A DNA stretch of 64,000 nt from a virus: positions 29,285 through 93,284 of the IMG/VR virus record IMGVR_UViG_3300025133_000052; one strand, given 5' to 3'. Shown here in pieces: positions 1 to 8,129 of the stretch. Position numbers and translations under genes: made by a program. The notes below the pieces were generated by a model. That model had not been told where the DNA came from and ran no database searches. It worked only from the letters and a program-made list of their open reading frames with translations. Each line of letters opens with the position of its first letter. Position 1 is the stretch's first letter.

Positions 1-194
1 TGTTTTACTTTAAACCCGTTTTTTTGTTCCCATTTATACCCTTGATCATCAAACCAGGTATCACCTACCTCTTTATGTTCCGTTACCTTATCGTATCCAA
101 CACTAGATTTGGTTTGAAATTTATGTGTACCATCTAACATCTGTTTGACGGCCTTAACATTTTGTAATTTGCTATTTGCTTTACTTTTAGCCAT
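1..194 (-). CDS. Hypothetical protein, C-terminal part beyond left edge
   Basis: Reading leftward from the ATG at 194, 64 codons stay open and run off the window, so the C-terminus is missing. The visible part is lysine-rich and hydrophilic, with no signal peptide or membrane segment; residues near 51-60 are aromatic (WFDDQGYKWE). I do not recognise a family. A late-type AT motif at 212-222 ends 17 nt before the start codon, so this gene probably belongs to the late leftward set although it follows the polyprotein gene at 257-3034. Confidence 0.75.
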   Translation of the reverse strand, partial: MAKSKANSKLQNVKAVKQMLDGTHKFQTKSSVGYDKVTEHKEVGDTWFDDQGYKWEQKNGFKVK

Positions 195-211
195 TTTTAA
201 TAGTTTTATTA

Positions 212-222
212 TATATAAATAT
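212..222 (-). promoter_or_regulatory. Late-type AT motif (candidate promoter)
   Basis: The coding strand reads ATATTTATATA, 17 nt before the ATG of the gene entering the left edge. No TTG element lies about 20 nt upstream, unlike the early promoters. A second weaker copy (TTATTTATACAG on the minus strand) sits near 243-256. Confidence 0.45.
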
Positions 223-256
223 TAAATTTTTTTTGTAAAAACTACTGTATAAATAA

Positions 257-3034
257 CTACCAAAGGGCATTAATTATTTGATTGACTGGTCCGAATATAC
301 CTGTTATCTTATATGTTTTACCGTTATATATTATAACAATACCCTCAGTTGGTACTATATTTTTGAATCCTCCGGCCTGTTGAACCTTTTGTAAGTTATC
401 TTTAACTTTCTTTAATTTACTTAAATCCCCACCTTTTCTGACAGCTGATATTGATGACGCTATTTTTTTTCTAATGTTTTGTACAGACTTTGCTGGATTG
501 GCTGCTAGTAGGTTTTCTGCATTTTTTAAAATATCTGCTCCTAATTCAAACATAAGTGTTTCGAATGGTAACATATTCTTTTTAACTTGAGCGGTTACTT
601 TTATTTTATCTTCTTTTTTGATCTTATCTAACAGGTCTTTGTCTGAAATATTTGTACCATTTAATCTAAAAGATTTATCCCCAAAAGCCCATCGCTTAAC
701 CAATCCCATTTTGATTGTGTTATCGATACCTTTAAATTTATTATCAATATAGTTTTCCCACCACGCTTGATGATATTCGGCTAATGTTGATGTATCTTTT
801 AGATTAAATTGTTTTTGTAATTTGTTTAGTTTTGATAGATATATCGATTTCCTCGCTGCAAAATCAAGATGTGGTTTCATCTTTATAATTTGTGGTGGAA
901 TTATTTTGAATGTTTTTTGTATGTTTTGATTTACTTGAGTTATCATACCAGTCAACATTCTCCCACTATCAGGAACTGCCCCGATTGGAGTAGCCGTCTT
1001 TAAATCATATTCTATAGCTCCATGAAATTGTAATCGGGCTACATCATAACTAATTATATTTTCTGATGCTGGGTAGATTATTTCTAAATTCATAAATGCA
1101 CTACCTCCTTTAAAGATCTTTTCTTTTTGAGCATCTGATAATGATGATACTGCTTTTTCGAGATCTTGCATAGAATACACGAAGGCTTTTTCGATATCAC
1201 CTCTACCAGCAAATTTAGATTTCATTTGTTTGATATCCATGGGCTTCTTAATGGTGGATTTATTACGTGCTGCTTTTAACTTACCATCCTTCCACGTAAC
1301 CATTAAATTTTGACCATCCGTTTTTTCGCTTGCAGCTTCATCTACATCCAATCTTCCCTGTAATCCTAAATCAATTAGATTTTTAAAATCTCCGAAAGTC
1401 ATGCCCTTATCATCAAATGGATGGCTCATATGCCCGTATGCTCCTCCCTCAGTAATTAATCCTTCCTTAATACCTTCTTGTTTTGCAAAAGGGTTATTAC
1501 CTTGACCGTAAGAAACAAAAAATAATCTTTGCTTGCCTACTTTTTTAGAAACAACCTTCCCCTCTCTTCCCGATTTCTCAAGTTCTTTAGTTGCATTATC
1601 ATGTTTTAAATAAAAATTTCTTTTTTGCTTCATAAGTGAAGCTTTTTTACTTTTCTTAGGTTTTTTCTTTTTTTTAGCTTCGTCGAATATATTTGATTTA
1701 GGTAGTACTCTCATTCTCATAGCAGATTTGCCATTGATTAATAGATCTCCTTTTTCATTCCAACCTATTGTCTTTACAACCACTTTTTTATTTTTAAACT
1801 TTCCCATTAAAACAGTGTCACCAATATTAACTGGGATTGTTATATCTTCCATTATTCCAGACCACCATTCTTTAGTTAAGACCTGTTCGTTTACTTTTGT
1901 GTCTGGTAGTTCAACTTCAGTATCTTTTTTACGTTGCTTATCAACAAGTTTCGTAACTTTTTTTAATTCTCTATCTAGCTTATTAGGTTCTTTTTTACTT
2001 GTTACGGCAGATGATTCTGCTCCCATGAAACTAACAAATTCGTATCCTAACCTTAGAGCTACTTGAGATATACGCTTAACATATTTTTTCCAGGCTCGAG
2101 TACCTTTAATATCGTCACGATTGATCGGGGTAGTAACTCCTGCTTGACCTGCAGGAAAATATGTTACTGAGTGTACTTCTCTATCTGATATAGAGTCGAA
2201 TTCGACAGCACCATCTAGTATATAGTCAACAACATCCCATCCCATTTGTTTTGCGTAAAAATCACCAGTTTTCGAGTACCCCTTGAATGTAGTAAATTGC
2301 AGGGCGGGCCCGTCATCAACTAATTGTTTTGCTGGGGATCCAGTGTTACTACTTTCATTTAAAATATTAGGTATGTCTATGGTAGATATAAAGGATTGCA
2401 TTATCTCATTGATAGCTAATAACTTATCAGTTATCAACTTATAATTCTTAGTGTGACCGAATATACCACTAAAGAGCTTCTTTCGTGTCTTATCGTCAAT
2501 CCCTTGATCTCCTAGTGCCTTCCTGATTTTAGTACCACTCATTTCACCGTAACCTGGTACTTTGAGAGACTTGTGCTTTGCAGTATATACGTACGCTCCT
2601 TCCCTGTACCCAACTTCTACTGGATCTCCTTTCTTCCATTTTTTAAAATGCTTACCACCTGATAATCTATCTGCGTCTTTTTTACCTAACATAAATACAG
2701 CTGCAGTTGTTTCAGGATCAAATTTAGAGAGTAACTCCTGTGCCTTGTAAGGACTGTTTACTTTAATAACATTTTTAATCCCGTGAGATTTAATTATTTT
2801 TGCTTTTTCTTGATATGAAAACGGAGATTTAGGCATTTCAACTTTATCTGATGTTGCTACCCATACTTCATCAAATCCTAATTTTTTTAATTCATCGTAA
2901 GTTTGTGCGTGGTGCTTACCCATAGGTTGGAACCTACCCGGGTAAATACCAATTACCTTTTTGATACCGTTTTCTTTCTTAACAGTACCTTCTGTAACTA
3001 TTTGCTTTACTATCCAATCTCCTATAGTGTTCAT
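257..3034 (-). CDS. Capsid-targeted polyprotein: NMN adenylyltransferase-like plus ligase-like domain
   Basis: 925 residues. The first 15 residues form an amphipathic peptide ending IVTE/G, like the capsid-targeting peptides removed by T4 gp21-type proteases. Residues about 24-205 are a HIGH-family nucleotidyltransferase of the NadM/NadR kind, with GRFQPMGKHH near 33-42 and MSGTKIRKAL near 165-174; this would make NAD from NMN and ATP. Residues about 530-925 resemble the ATP-grasping ligase fold: KTDG at 571-574 (the lysine that would be adenylylated), FMNLEII at 647-653 and a late EGIVI plus YKITG. Further possible cleavage points are LNE/S (227), VNE/Q (383), FDE/A (452) and ITE/G (529), which fall between domains. 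A Lys-rich linker follows 452. The start is the only Met near the targeting peptide. Function of residues 228-528 is unknown. That it is packaged and cut is inference from the peptide sites. Confidence 0.8.
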   Translation of the reverse strand: MNTIGDWIVKQIVTEGTVKKENGIKKVIGIYPGRFQPMGKHHAQTYDELKKLGFDEVWVATSDKVEMPKSPFSYQEKAKIIKSHGIKNVIKVNSPYKAQELLSKFDPETTAAVFMLGKKDADRLSGGKHFKKWKKGDPVEVGYREGAYVYTAKHKSLKVPGYGEMSGTKIRKALGDQGIDDKTRKKLFSGIFGHTKNYKLITDKLLAINEIMQSFISTIDIPNILNESSNTGSPAKQLVDDGPALQFTTFKGYSKTGDFYAKQMGWDVVDYILDGAVEFDSISDREVHSVTYFPAGQAGVTTPINRDDIKGTRAWKKYVKRISQVALRLGYEFVSFMGAESSAVTSKKEPNKLDRELKKVTKLVDKQRKKDTEVELPDTKVNEQVLTKEWWSGIMEDITIPVNIGDTVLMGKFKNKKVVVKTIGWNEKGDLLINGKSAMRMRVLPKSNIFDEAKKKKKPKKSKKASLMKQKRNFYLKHDNATKELEKSGREGKVVSKKVGKQRLFFVSYGQGNNPFAKQEGIKEGLITEGGAYGHMSHPFDDKGMTFGDFKNLIDLGLQGRLDVDEAASEKTDGQNLMVTWKDGKLKAARNKSTIKKPMDIKQMKSKFAGRGDIEKAFVYSMQDLEKAVSSLSDAQKEKIFKGGSAFMNLEIIYPASENIISYDVARLQFHGAIEYDLKTATPIGAVPDSGRMLTGMITQVNQNIQKTFKIIPPQIIKMKPHLDFAARKSIYLSKLNKLQKQFNLKDTSTLAEYHQAWWENYIDNKFKGIDNTIKMGLVKRWAFGDKSFRLNGTNISDKDLLDKIKKEDKIKVTAQVKKNMLPFETLMFELGADILKNAENLLAANPAKSVQNIRKKIASSISAVRKGGDLSKLKKVKDNLQKVQQAGGFKNIVPTEGIVIIYNGKTYKITGIFGPVNQIINALW

Positions 3035-3038
3035 ATTA

Positions 3039-3049
3039 TATATAAATAT
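3039..3049 (-). promoter_or_regulatory. Late-type AT motif (candidate promoter)
   Basis: Minus strand ATATTTATATA only 4 nt before the ATG of the 925-residue polyprotein. On the same strand a T4-late-like TATAAATA overlaps it at 3047-3054. If it is a -10 element the message would be nearly leaderless. Confidence 0.4.
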
Positions 3050-3128
3050 TTATATTAATAAGATGACCCCGGAAAAAGTTGAGTATATTATCGTTTTAAA
3101 AGGATAAAAATTTCCCAGGGCCATCTGA

Positions 3129-3503
3129 TTATGTTATTTCAAAATCCTCTCCTATTGTCATCTCTCCGATTTCATCAATTGGATTGGATGTAGTTAGCTG
3201 TATCTCTGCTATGTTAGCTGTGTTATTTGTTACATCATCAATTATAAGTTTTTTGTCATTTGTAATTCTTAATCTATATTTAGTGTAATCTTCTGATTGT
3301 AACACAACACCTTTTTGAGAATTTAATATAGATATATCGTTATTATGCACAGAACCGGTGATCTGCATTAAATTAGTTTGTAATTGAAGATCTATTATTT
3401 GTTGTTGGAGAGTAGTTATTTTATCTTCATTTCCCTTTATTTGGTTAAAGAGACTAAGATGTTTTTGACCTATAAATTTACCTAATTCCGATAATATACT
3501 CAT
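3129..3503 (-). CDS. Hypothetical protein, coiled-coil N-half
   Basis: 124 residues. Residues about 15-50 have a heptad-like pattern (KITTLQQQIIDLQLQ), followed by a short beta-rich, acidic C-half. This layout suits a small trimeric fibre or a linker protein, but I do not recognise a family. It sits between the Ala-rich helical proteins and the polyprotein, with a strong terminator upstream (3588-3615) and its own late-type motif at 3563-3573, so it probably starts a separate transcript. Confidence 0.7.
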   Translation of the reverse strand: MSILSELGKFIGQKHLSLFNQIKGNEDKITTLQQQIIDLQLQTNLMQITGSVHNNDISILNSQKGVVLQSEDYTKYRLRITNDKKLIIDDVTNNTANIAEIQLTTSNPIDEIGEMTIGEDFEIT

Positions 3504-3562
3504 TGACGTAACGCCCGGTTTGGGTTATTTTTTCTTTTAGATATACATAACCGTTATAATTG

Positions 3563-3573
3563 TATATAAATAT
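3563..3573 (-). promoter_or_regulatory. Late-type AT motif (candidate promoter)
   Basis: Minus strand ATATTTATATA, 59 nt upstream of the 124-residue gene and just downstream of the terminator at 3588-3615. It would restart transcription after the stop. There is no -33 TTG partner. Confidence 0.5.
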
Positions 3574-3587
3574 TTAGAATTAATAAA

Positions 3588-3615
3588 AAAAGGGGGAAAT
3601 TGCTTTCCCCCTTTT
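3588..3615 (-). terminator. Rho-independent terminator
   Basis: Perfect 12-bp stem: AAAAGGGGGAAA at 3588-3599 and TTTCCCCCTTTT at 3604-3615, with a 4-nt loop. In the leftward direction it is followed by a run of T. It lies downstream of the gene at 3719-4180 and should end the leftward transcript of the helical-protein cluster. The flanking A and T runs could let it work in both directions. Confidence 0.9.
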
Positions 3616-3676
3616 AATTTGAATGGTTGTTAGAATTAAACCACTACCCGATTACAATATTATATATTGTTAAATC

Positions 3677-3718
3677 TTAGTCGTCATTTGCTTCTTCATC
3701 CCCATCATCACTTGCTAT
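3677..3718 (-). other. In-frame acidic extension behind the stop codon of the 153-residue gene
   Basis: Directly after the TAA of the gene at 3719-4180, the same frame stays open for 13 codons (IASDDGDEEANDD) to a second TAA at 3677-3679. It is either a readthrough tail, a recently gained stop or a sequencing difference. Its acidic make-up is unlike random AT-rich intergenic DNA. Confidence 0.4.
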
Positions 3719-4180
3719 TTATGCAGCTCCGCCTGAAAAAACAAGATCAAATGCAACTTGCATTTCAGTTTCTGAACCTTGATCAGCAATAATGTCATTA
3801 GCCATGGTTTCAATGTTTGCTACTTCTGTAGAAATAACCCCGTTATATTCACTAGCTTCTTGACCTATAGTAATCGCGGCTTTTGCAAGGTTTGACTGGA
3901 TTACCATACCAGTCTGAAGAGCAGATCCTTCCCTTATACCTGCTGCGAGATTCGCGAATTCATCCTCTCTGGCTGCTTGTTCAACGCGCCACACGCCACT
4001 ATGCTTGGCTTTCATAGCTTCTGTTTGGCCAGTAACTGAGTCATCCATCTCCTGTTTTTTAGTATTTCTGAAGGTGCCTGCAACATCAGTGATACTTGTA
4101 ATTGCATCATTGTTAGCTGTTACTTGCTCTCTTAGTTTTACAACCAGATTACCCGCGATTGCACTCATATTTGTCATCAT
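3719..4180 (-). CDS. Ala-rich helical virion protein (small member of a three-gene cluster)
   Basis: 153 residues, rich in Ala, Asn, Glu and Thr, almost entirely predicted helix with no membrane segment. It starts MMTN at an ATGATG pair; the preceding leader (AATAGAGAAAATAATT) is nearly the same as before the gene at 4244-5023. The three neighbouring genes share this MM(S/T)N start and composition, so they look like diverged copies or parts of one structure such as a helical fibre or decoration. The terminator at 3588-3615 closes this cluster. The function is unknown; the composition suggests a structural coiled coil. Confidence 0.8.
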   Translation of the reverse strand: MMTNMSAIAGNLVVKLREQVTANNDAITSITDVAGTFRNTKKQEMDDSVTGQTEAMKAKHSGVWRVEQAAREDEFANLAAGIREGSALQTGMVIQSNLAKAAITIGQEASEYNGVISTEVANIETMANDIIADQGSETEMQVAFDLVFSGGAA

Positions 4181-4243
4181 AATTATTTTCTCTATTTATG
4201 TTTTGTTAAAATATTATTTTTAAGTTATATATACTATTTTTAG

Positions 4244-5023
4244 CTAGCTAGCTGCATAAGCTTCTAACTCGGACTTAGCTATAGCTAAGCTATCCTGTGC
4301 ATATGTCTTAGCAGCTAATGCTTTAGCTAAATCAGCTGATGCATCAGCTTTGTTCGTCGCTGATTTCGTGAGTTGTGCTTGAGCGGCTTCAATAGCAGCT
4401 GTATCTTCACTTGCTGTAGCTACGGCAAGAGCTTTTGTTGATTCTTTTAATTCAGCTTCAGCAGCTACAAGGTTTGCTTCTGCATCAGCAAACTCGGTCA
4501 ATGACTTATCAGCTTCAGCTTGTGCTGACATTACTGCGGCTTCAAGTTCTGCAAAAGATGCTGCTGCAGGTGGTGATCCGAAAGCTGCTGTAAATCCCAT
4601 AACGATAGAATCGATACCATCAACAGATCCTGTGTGATCACTTACACGGCCTACGTCGATTATTCCATCACTGAAAAAAGAACTGTATCTTGTTATGGCT
4701 GCACCGTTGGAAGCGTCTATTGCAGATTTACAGTCTTCAAGTGACTCGAAGGTTGCTTCTGCAACTTCATCATCGACTCTAATACTATCGCTTGTAGCAG
4801 CTGCTATAGCGTTATACCTCTCTATAGCTGTTAGTCTTTCCGCTCTATAAGCTGTTATTTTTCTTTGCAAAGGGAACATTGCGTTTTCAAGCTCCAGCGC
4901 GAACACTTCCGCGTTCTGTACTTCTATTTCACCTTGTGCAGATAATGCAGCATAGCAATTTTCTTTAGAAGCTAAAAGGGCCTTAGCGGCACTTTCCCCT
5001 AATTTTTTTGAGTTTGACATCAT
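4244..5023 (-). CDS. Ala-rich helical virion protein (middle member of the cluster)
   Basis: 259 residues. The C-terminal half (about 165-255) is a long Ala/Glu/Lys/Asp heptad-like helix; the N-half is also helical, with a short Gly/Asp-rich break near 115-135. It has no signal peptide or membrane segment. The start is an ATGATG pair with the same leader as the gene at 3719-4180. High use of GCT and GCA for alanine makes it locally richer in GC than its neighbours. I do not recognise a family. The setting between fibre genes and a packaged polyprotein points to a virion component. Confidence 0.82.
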   Translation of the reverse strand: MMSNSKKLGESAAKALLASKENCYAALSAQGEIEVQNAEVFALELENAMFPLQRKITAYRAERLTAIERYNAIAAATSDSIRVDDEVAEATFESLEDCKSAIDASNGAAITRYSSFFSDGIIDVGRVSDHTGSVDGIDSIVMGFTAAFGSPPAAASFAELEAAVMSAQAEADKSLTEFADAEANLVAAEAELKESTKALAVATASEDTAAIEAAQAQLTKSATNKADASADLAKALAAKTYAQDSLAIAKSELEAYAAS

Positions 5024-5076
5024 AATTATTTTCTCTATTTTTTATTTTTATGTTAATTTTAAACTATAAGTTATTT

Positions 5077-6357
5077 TTAAGCTTCATTACCACCGAAGTT
5101 AGCATCTTTCCACGCCAATACAGTAGATAGAGCTGCGTTAACAAGCGCTAGTTCTACCTCAGCACGCTCTTTTATACCAATATATCTGTATTTGTCCAAC
5201 ATAAGTGGAAAATTAGCATCGCTAGCGTCGTTCACCTCTTGTTGTTTTGCAGTCACTGCGTCTACAAGTGCTAGGTGAGCTGCATCTGTTTCATCTGAAT
5301 TTGGATCAGCTGCGAACTTTTCATCATAGCTTGTTTGTGCTGCAGAAACGACAGCTGCCAGTTTTTCTAATGAGGATGCTGCAGAAGCTTCATTGGCTGC
5401 AATGTCGTTTGTCCTTTCATTGATTAAATCATCATAGCTAGCTATAACAGATTTTAGCGAAGACTTTTTCTCATTAGTTGTATCAATTGCAGAGTCAACA
5501 GGACCTAATTCTGTAGCCATTACTTTTTGCTCTGATGATTTTACCCCTTCATACATATTGATCCTTGCATCGGCCAGGTTTTGCTGTGCGGTATAGTGAG
5601 ATACATCCTCAGCTCTATTGCTTATTAAAGCTGCCTTGTCAGCTGTCAATTCAGACACTTTTTCTATCGAATCTGGACCAACTGCTAACCATTCTTGATT
5701 AGTCATTGTACCTGCAGCGTGAGATGCTTTGTGCCCATTTAACTGCGCAGTACTCTCTGCTAGTTGTTTTTCTTTTTCAGCTAAATCGCTTGCATAAAGG
5801 GCAGCAGCTGAAACGTCTTCACTTGCTCGTTTTGCTTTTTCAGAATTCTCTTGAGCGATCATTGCCTCTGCATTTGTAATGTTGGCTGTATGCCTTTCCA
5901 TTCTTTGGTTTGCAGACCCATTCTCACCGTAGGCCGCAGTATAAAGTTCAGTAAATGACCCTAAATCAACCCTTACTTGAGTGAATTCAGATGCTATTTT
6001 CTCAGCCTTTGCAGCTGCAGCTGCATTTGCATCGCCTTCATTTTTAGTCAATAATGACATAAGACCGGTAAATTCACTACTTTCTACCAGCTGGCTTGCA
6101 CCTTGACCGAAAAATGCTTGCTGTAGTGCTGTCGTTGCAGCTTTATGGGCTTCAACTGCTGCTGTTTCATCAGCTGAATATTCTGCGGCATCATTCGCTA
6201 CTGCACTATTGTAGTTTGCTACTGATGTATTATTCTTTGCTGTATGGTTAGCTGAAATTTCGGCCCATTTGGCCTCTAAGTCAGCTATTCTACCTGTTTC
6301 GATCTCTGCTAGTTTGTTTGTTACTAGGTTCACGAAGAGTTTATTGTTACTCATCAT
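5077..6357 (-). CDS. Ala-rich helical virion protein (large member of the cluster)
   Basis: 426 residues, dominated by Ala, Glu, Ser, Asn and Asp, with long heptad-like stretches around 20-85, 150-215 and 290-365, and no membrane segment. It starts MMSN at an ATGATG pair. It is the first gene of the cluster; its 279-nt upstream region carries a late-type motif at 6587-6597 and an 18-nt AT palindrome. A rod-like coiled coil, for example a whisker, collar or long fibre shaft, is the best guess, but no family is recognised. Confidence 0.82.
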   Translation of the reverse strand: MMSNNKLFVNLVTNKLAEIETGRIADLEAKWAEISANHTAKNNTSVANYNSAVANDAAEYSADETAAVEAHKAATTALQQAFFGQGASQLVESSEFTGLMSLLTKNEGDANAAAAAKAEKIASEFTQVRVDLGSFTELYTAAYGENGSANQRMERHTANITNAEAMIAQENSEKAKRASEDVSAAALYASDLAEKEKQLAESTAQLNGHKASHAAGTMTNQEWLAVGPDSIEKVSELTADKAALISNRAEDVSHYTAQQNLADARINMYEGVKSSEQKVMATELGPVDSAIDTTNEKKSSLKSVIASYDDLINERTNDIAANEASAASSLEKLAAVVSAAQTSYDEKFAADPNSDETDAAHLALVDAVTAKQQEVNDASDANFPLMLDKYRYIGIKERAEVELALVNAALSTVLAWKDANFGGNEA

Positions 6358-6636
6358 AATTTGTTCTCTTGTTTATGATTGTTAAAAAAAATAAAAATAC
6401 TACCTGTGCGCAATCAGTAGTAATGTCGTATGTATTGTGTATTATGTGTTTCCTCTGTATGGTGTTATATACTTGATATTATTATTATATTAAGATATTA
6501 TTTTTAAAAATAATTAACCTCTATTTGTAATAACCCTTAAATTTATTTGGAAACTTTATTAGGAAAGTTTATGTGTGTCATTTTCAAATATAAATATCAT
6601 TTTACATTGAAAACAACTGCTGTATAAAAAAATAAT
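6358..6636. other. Intergenic leader of the helical-protein cluster
   Basis: No gene is seen. The stretch holds a perfect AT palindrome (ATTATTTTTAAAAATAAT, about 6492-6512) and a late-type motif at 6587-6597. The long distance to the ATG at 6357 would give a 5' leader of roughly 220 nt. Confidence 0.5.
6587..6597 (-). promoter_or_regulatory. Late-type AT motif (candidate promoter)
   Basis: Minus strand ATATTTATATT, one change from the common form, 229 nt upstream of the 426-residue gene. It is preceded by TGAT as in the copy at 11104-11114. Confidence 0.45.
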
Positions 6637-7467
6637 TTACAGAGATATACCGGGATTTGTGAAATCTAGAGAGTCAAGACCTTCTTCAAATGACGTAACA
6701 TCTTCTGCACTGATGCCGCCCTCTTGTTCCCATTTTTCACGCTCAAATTCAGTAGTGGATGTATGAGCTTCAATACAGTTGTAAAGCACTAAATTGTATA
6801 TGATATCATCTCCTATATTGTAATATGTGCTAGAACTCCAGTCTGTGACTCCTGTGGAAGATCCTAGGGCTACTTCTCGGATAGCTTGTATAGATACTCT
6901 GATTTCATCAGTGCTATCTACTTTTGTGTACTTAAAGGTAAGGAAGTTTATAAATCCGACTTGAAATACACCGTCATTTTGTAGTACGACGAATTTTGAT
7001 TTACCCGTCTTGTACTGGGAATTTATTTCTTCAATACCGTATCCGTTGATCTTAACAGGGGCCCCGTTACAGTACAATCTAATAGTAATTGTTACTCCGG
7101 ATTCACCAAAGTCAGATGAATCAAAGTCAAAGTCTAAAGCTCCTTCCTGGTATATTATATACTCTTTATCTTTATTAAAGAGAATCTTATTTGTACCTGT
7201 ATTACTTGTTACTTCAATGTCACGGTCTACGACAATCTTCTTTTCAGTTTCTTGTAAATTGTCATATCCACCTCTATCGGTCATTAATGACTGCATAGCT
7301 GCTTCAACAACTTGTTTACTTAACCCGACTTTACGTGCCATTCGATTTAAATTAGCTATAGATGTTATATCGTAGTAATCACCATCACTTAGATTAGAAA
7401 CGTACGTAAATTTAGATTTACCTTCACGCTTCCACTTTGTTCTATCTTTTATTATACCGAATTTCAT
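6637..7467 (-). CDS. Fibre-associated protein with C-terminal carbohydrate-binding-like module
   Basis: 276 residues. Residues about 1-75 hold a basic region and a short helix with a KVGLSKQVVEAAM pattern; the middle is beta-rich. Residues about 205-245 (WSSSTYYNIGDDIIYNL, then a Trp near the end) resemble the small chitin-binding-type CBM5/12 module found on tail fibres and glycoside hydrolases: W-x-Y-G/D-V-Y-x-C spacing with terminal W. It follows a predicted lectin-like gene and the two long fibres, which fits a receptor-binding or fibre-tip role. The exact ligand cannot be read from sequence. Confidence 0.75.
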   Translation of the reverse strand: MKFGIIKDRTKWKREGKSKFTYVSNLSDGDYYDITSIANLNRMARKVGLSKQVVEAAMQSLMTDRGGYDNLQETEKKIVVDRDIEVTSNTGTNKILFNKDKEYIIYQEGALDFDFDSSDFGESGVTITIRLYCNGAPVKINGYGIEEINSQYKTGKSKFVVLQNDGVFQVGFINFLTFKYTKVDSTDEIRVSIQAIREVALGSSTGVTDWSSSTYYNIGDDIIYNLVLYNCIEAHTSTTEFEREKWEQEGGISAEDVTSFEEGLDSLDFTNPGISL

Positions 7468-7479
7468 AATATATACATT

Positions 7480-8097
7480 CTACAGACCTAATGCTTCGTT
7501 TTGAAACATTGTTGAAAATATTCTAATGTTATCAATAGCTATTGGAGGATTATTAGCAGCTAATTCGCTTCCGGTGTTTACCCATGTAAACAATATACGT
7601 TTAGAGTCACCTCTGTAATCAGATATATCAAGTTCGATAAACTCTCTCATCCAAACACTTTGCAGTGCGTACGCTTTACCAGTTGTTGTAGTATATCCTA
7701 AATTTGGATCCCAACCAAGGGGCTCTCCGTCATATGGGTCGTATTGAGTACCTGCTGAAACACCAGCTATAGTCTCTATTTGAAATACATTTAAGTATGA
7801 TGAGTCTGCAGATCCTATACCTTTATAGTAAAATTCAAGATATGATTTTGCTGATACTTCAGGAATATCTACATCTATGTAAAAATGACTAACTTGTAGT
7901 GATGTGTGATCGTAGGTATTAGTGGTACCGGTATCAGAGCTAATGTAAAGAGCAGTGTCTCCGGTATGTGTCTCAGCTGATCCAAGTGTCCATGTATTAG
8001 TAGTGTCATTGACTAGTGTAATGTCACTTGGTAACCCAGATTCAAAATCAGTTTTAAATAAATCTACTCTAACAGTTTGTAATGGATTGTAAGTCAT
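7480..8097 (-). CDS. Lectin-like protein (cleaved-adhesin/MAM-type jelly roll)
   Basis: 205 residues. The pattern TDFESGLPSDI, a Trp-containing strand, HTGDTALYISSD, then SHFYIDVDIPE and a late AIDNIRIFS follows the cleaved-adhesin or MAM-like beta-sandwich that Bacteroidetes use in secreted adhesins. In these families the fold binds glycans or proteins. No signal peptide is present, as expected for a virion part. It lies 12 nt from the neighbouring fibre-associated gene and 32 nt downstream of the 976-residue fibre, so it probably forms the distal receptor-binding part or a subunit. The family match is by eye. Confidence 0.72.
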   Translation of the reverse strand: MTYNPLQTVRVDLFKTDFESGLPSDITLVNDTTNTWTLGSAETHTGDTALYISSDTGTTNTYDHTSLQVSHFYIDVDIPEVSAKSYLEFYYKGIGSADSSYLNVFQIETIAGVSAGTQYDPYDGEPLGWDPNLGYTTTTGKAYALQSVWMREFIELDISDYRGDSKRILFTWVNTGSELAANNPPIAIDNIRIFSTMFQNEALGL

Positions 8098-8129
8098 TTT
8101 TTATTTCACCTTTTTTTCTTGTACATCGT

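Noticed and set aside
1728-2066. 112-codon rightward frame opposite the 925-residue polyprotein
   Set aside because: Shadow of a well-supported gene; composition is the mirror of a Lys-rich stretch.
3504-3535. Possible second hairpin (GCCC/GGGT) near the start of the 124-residue gene
   Set aside because: Stem too short and loop poor; the T run is in the wrong direction for the leftward genes.
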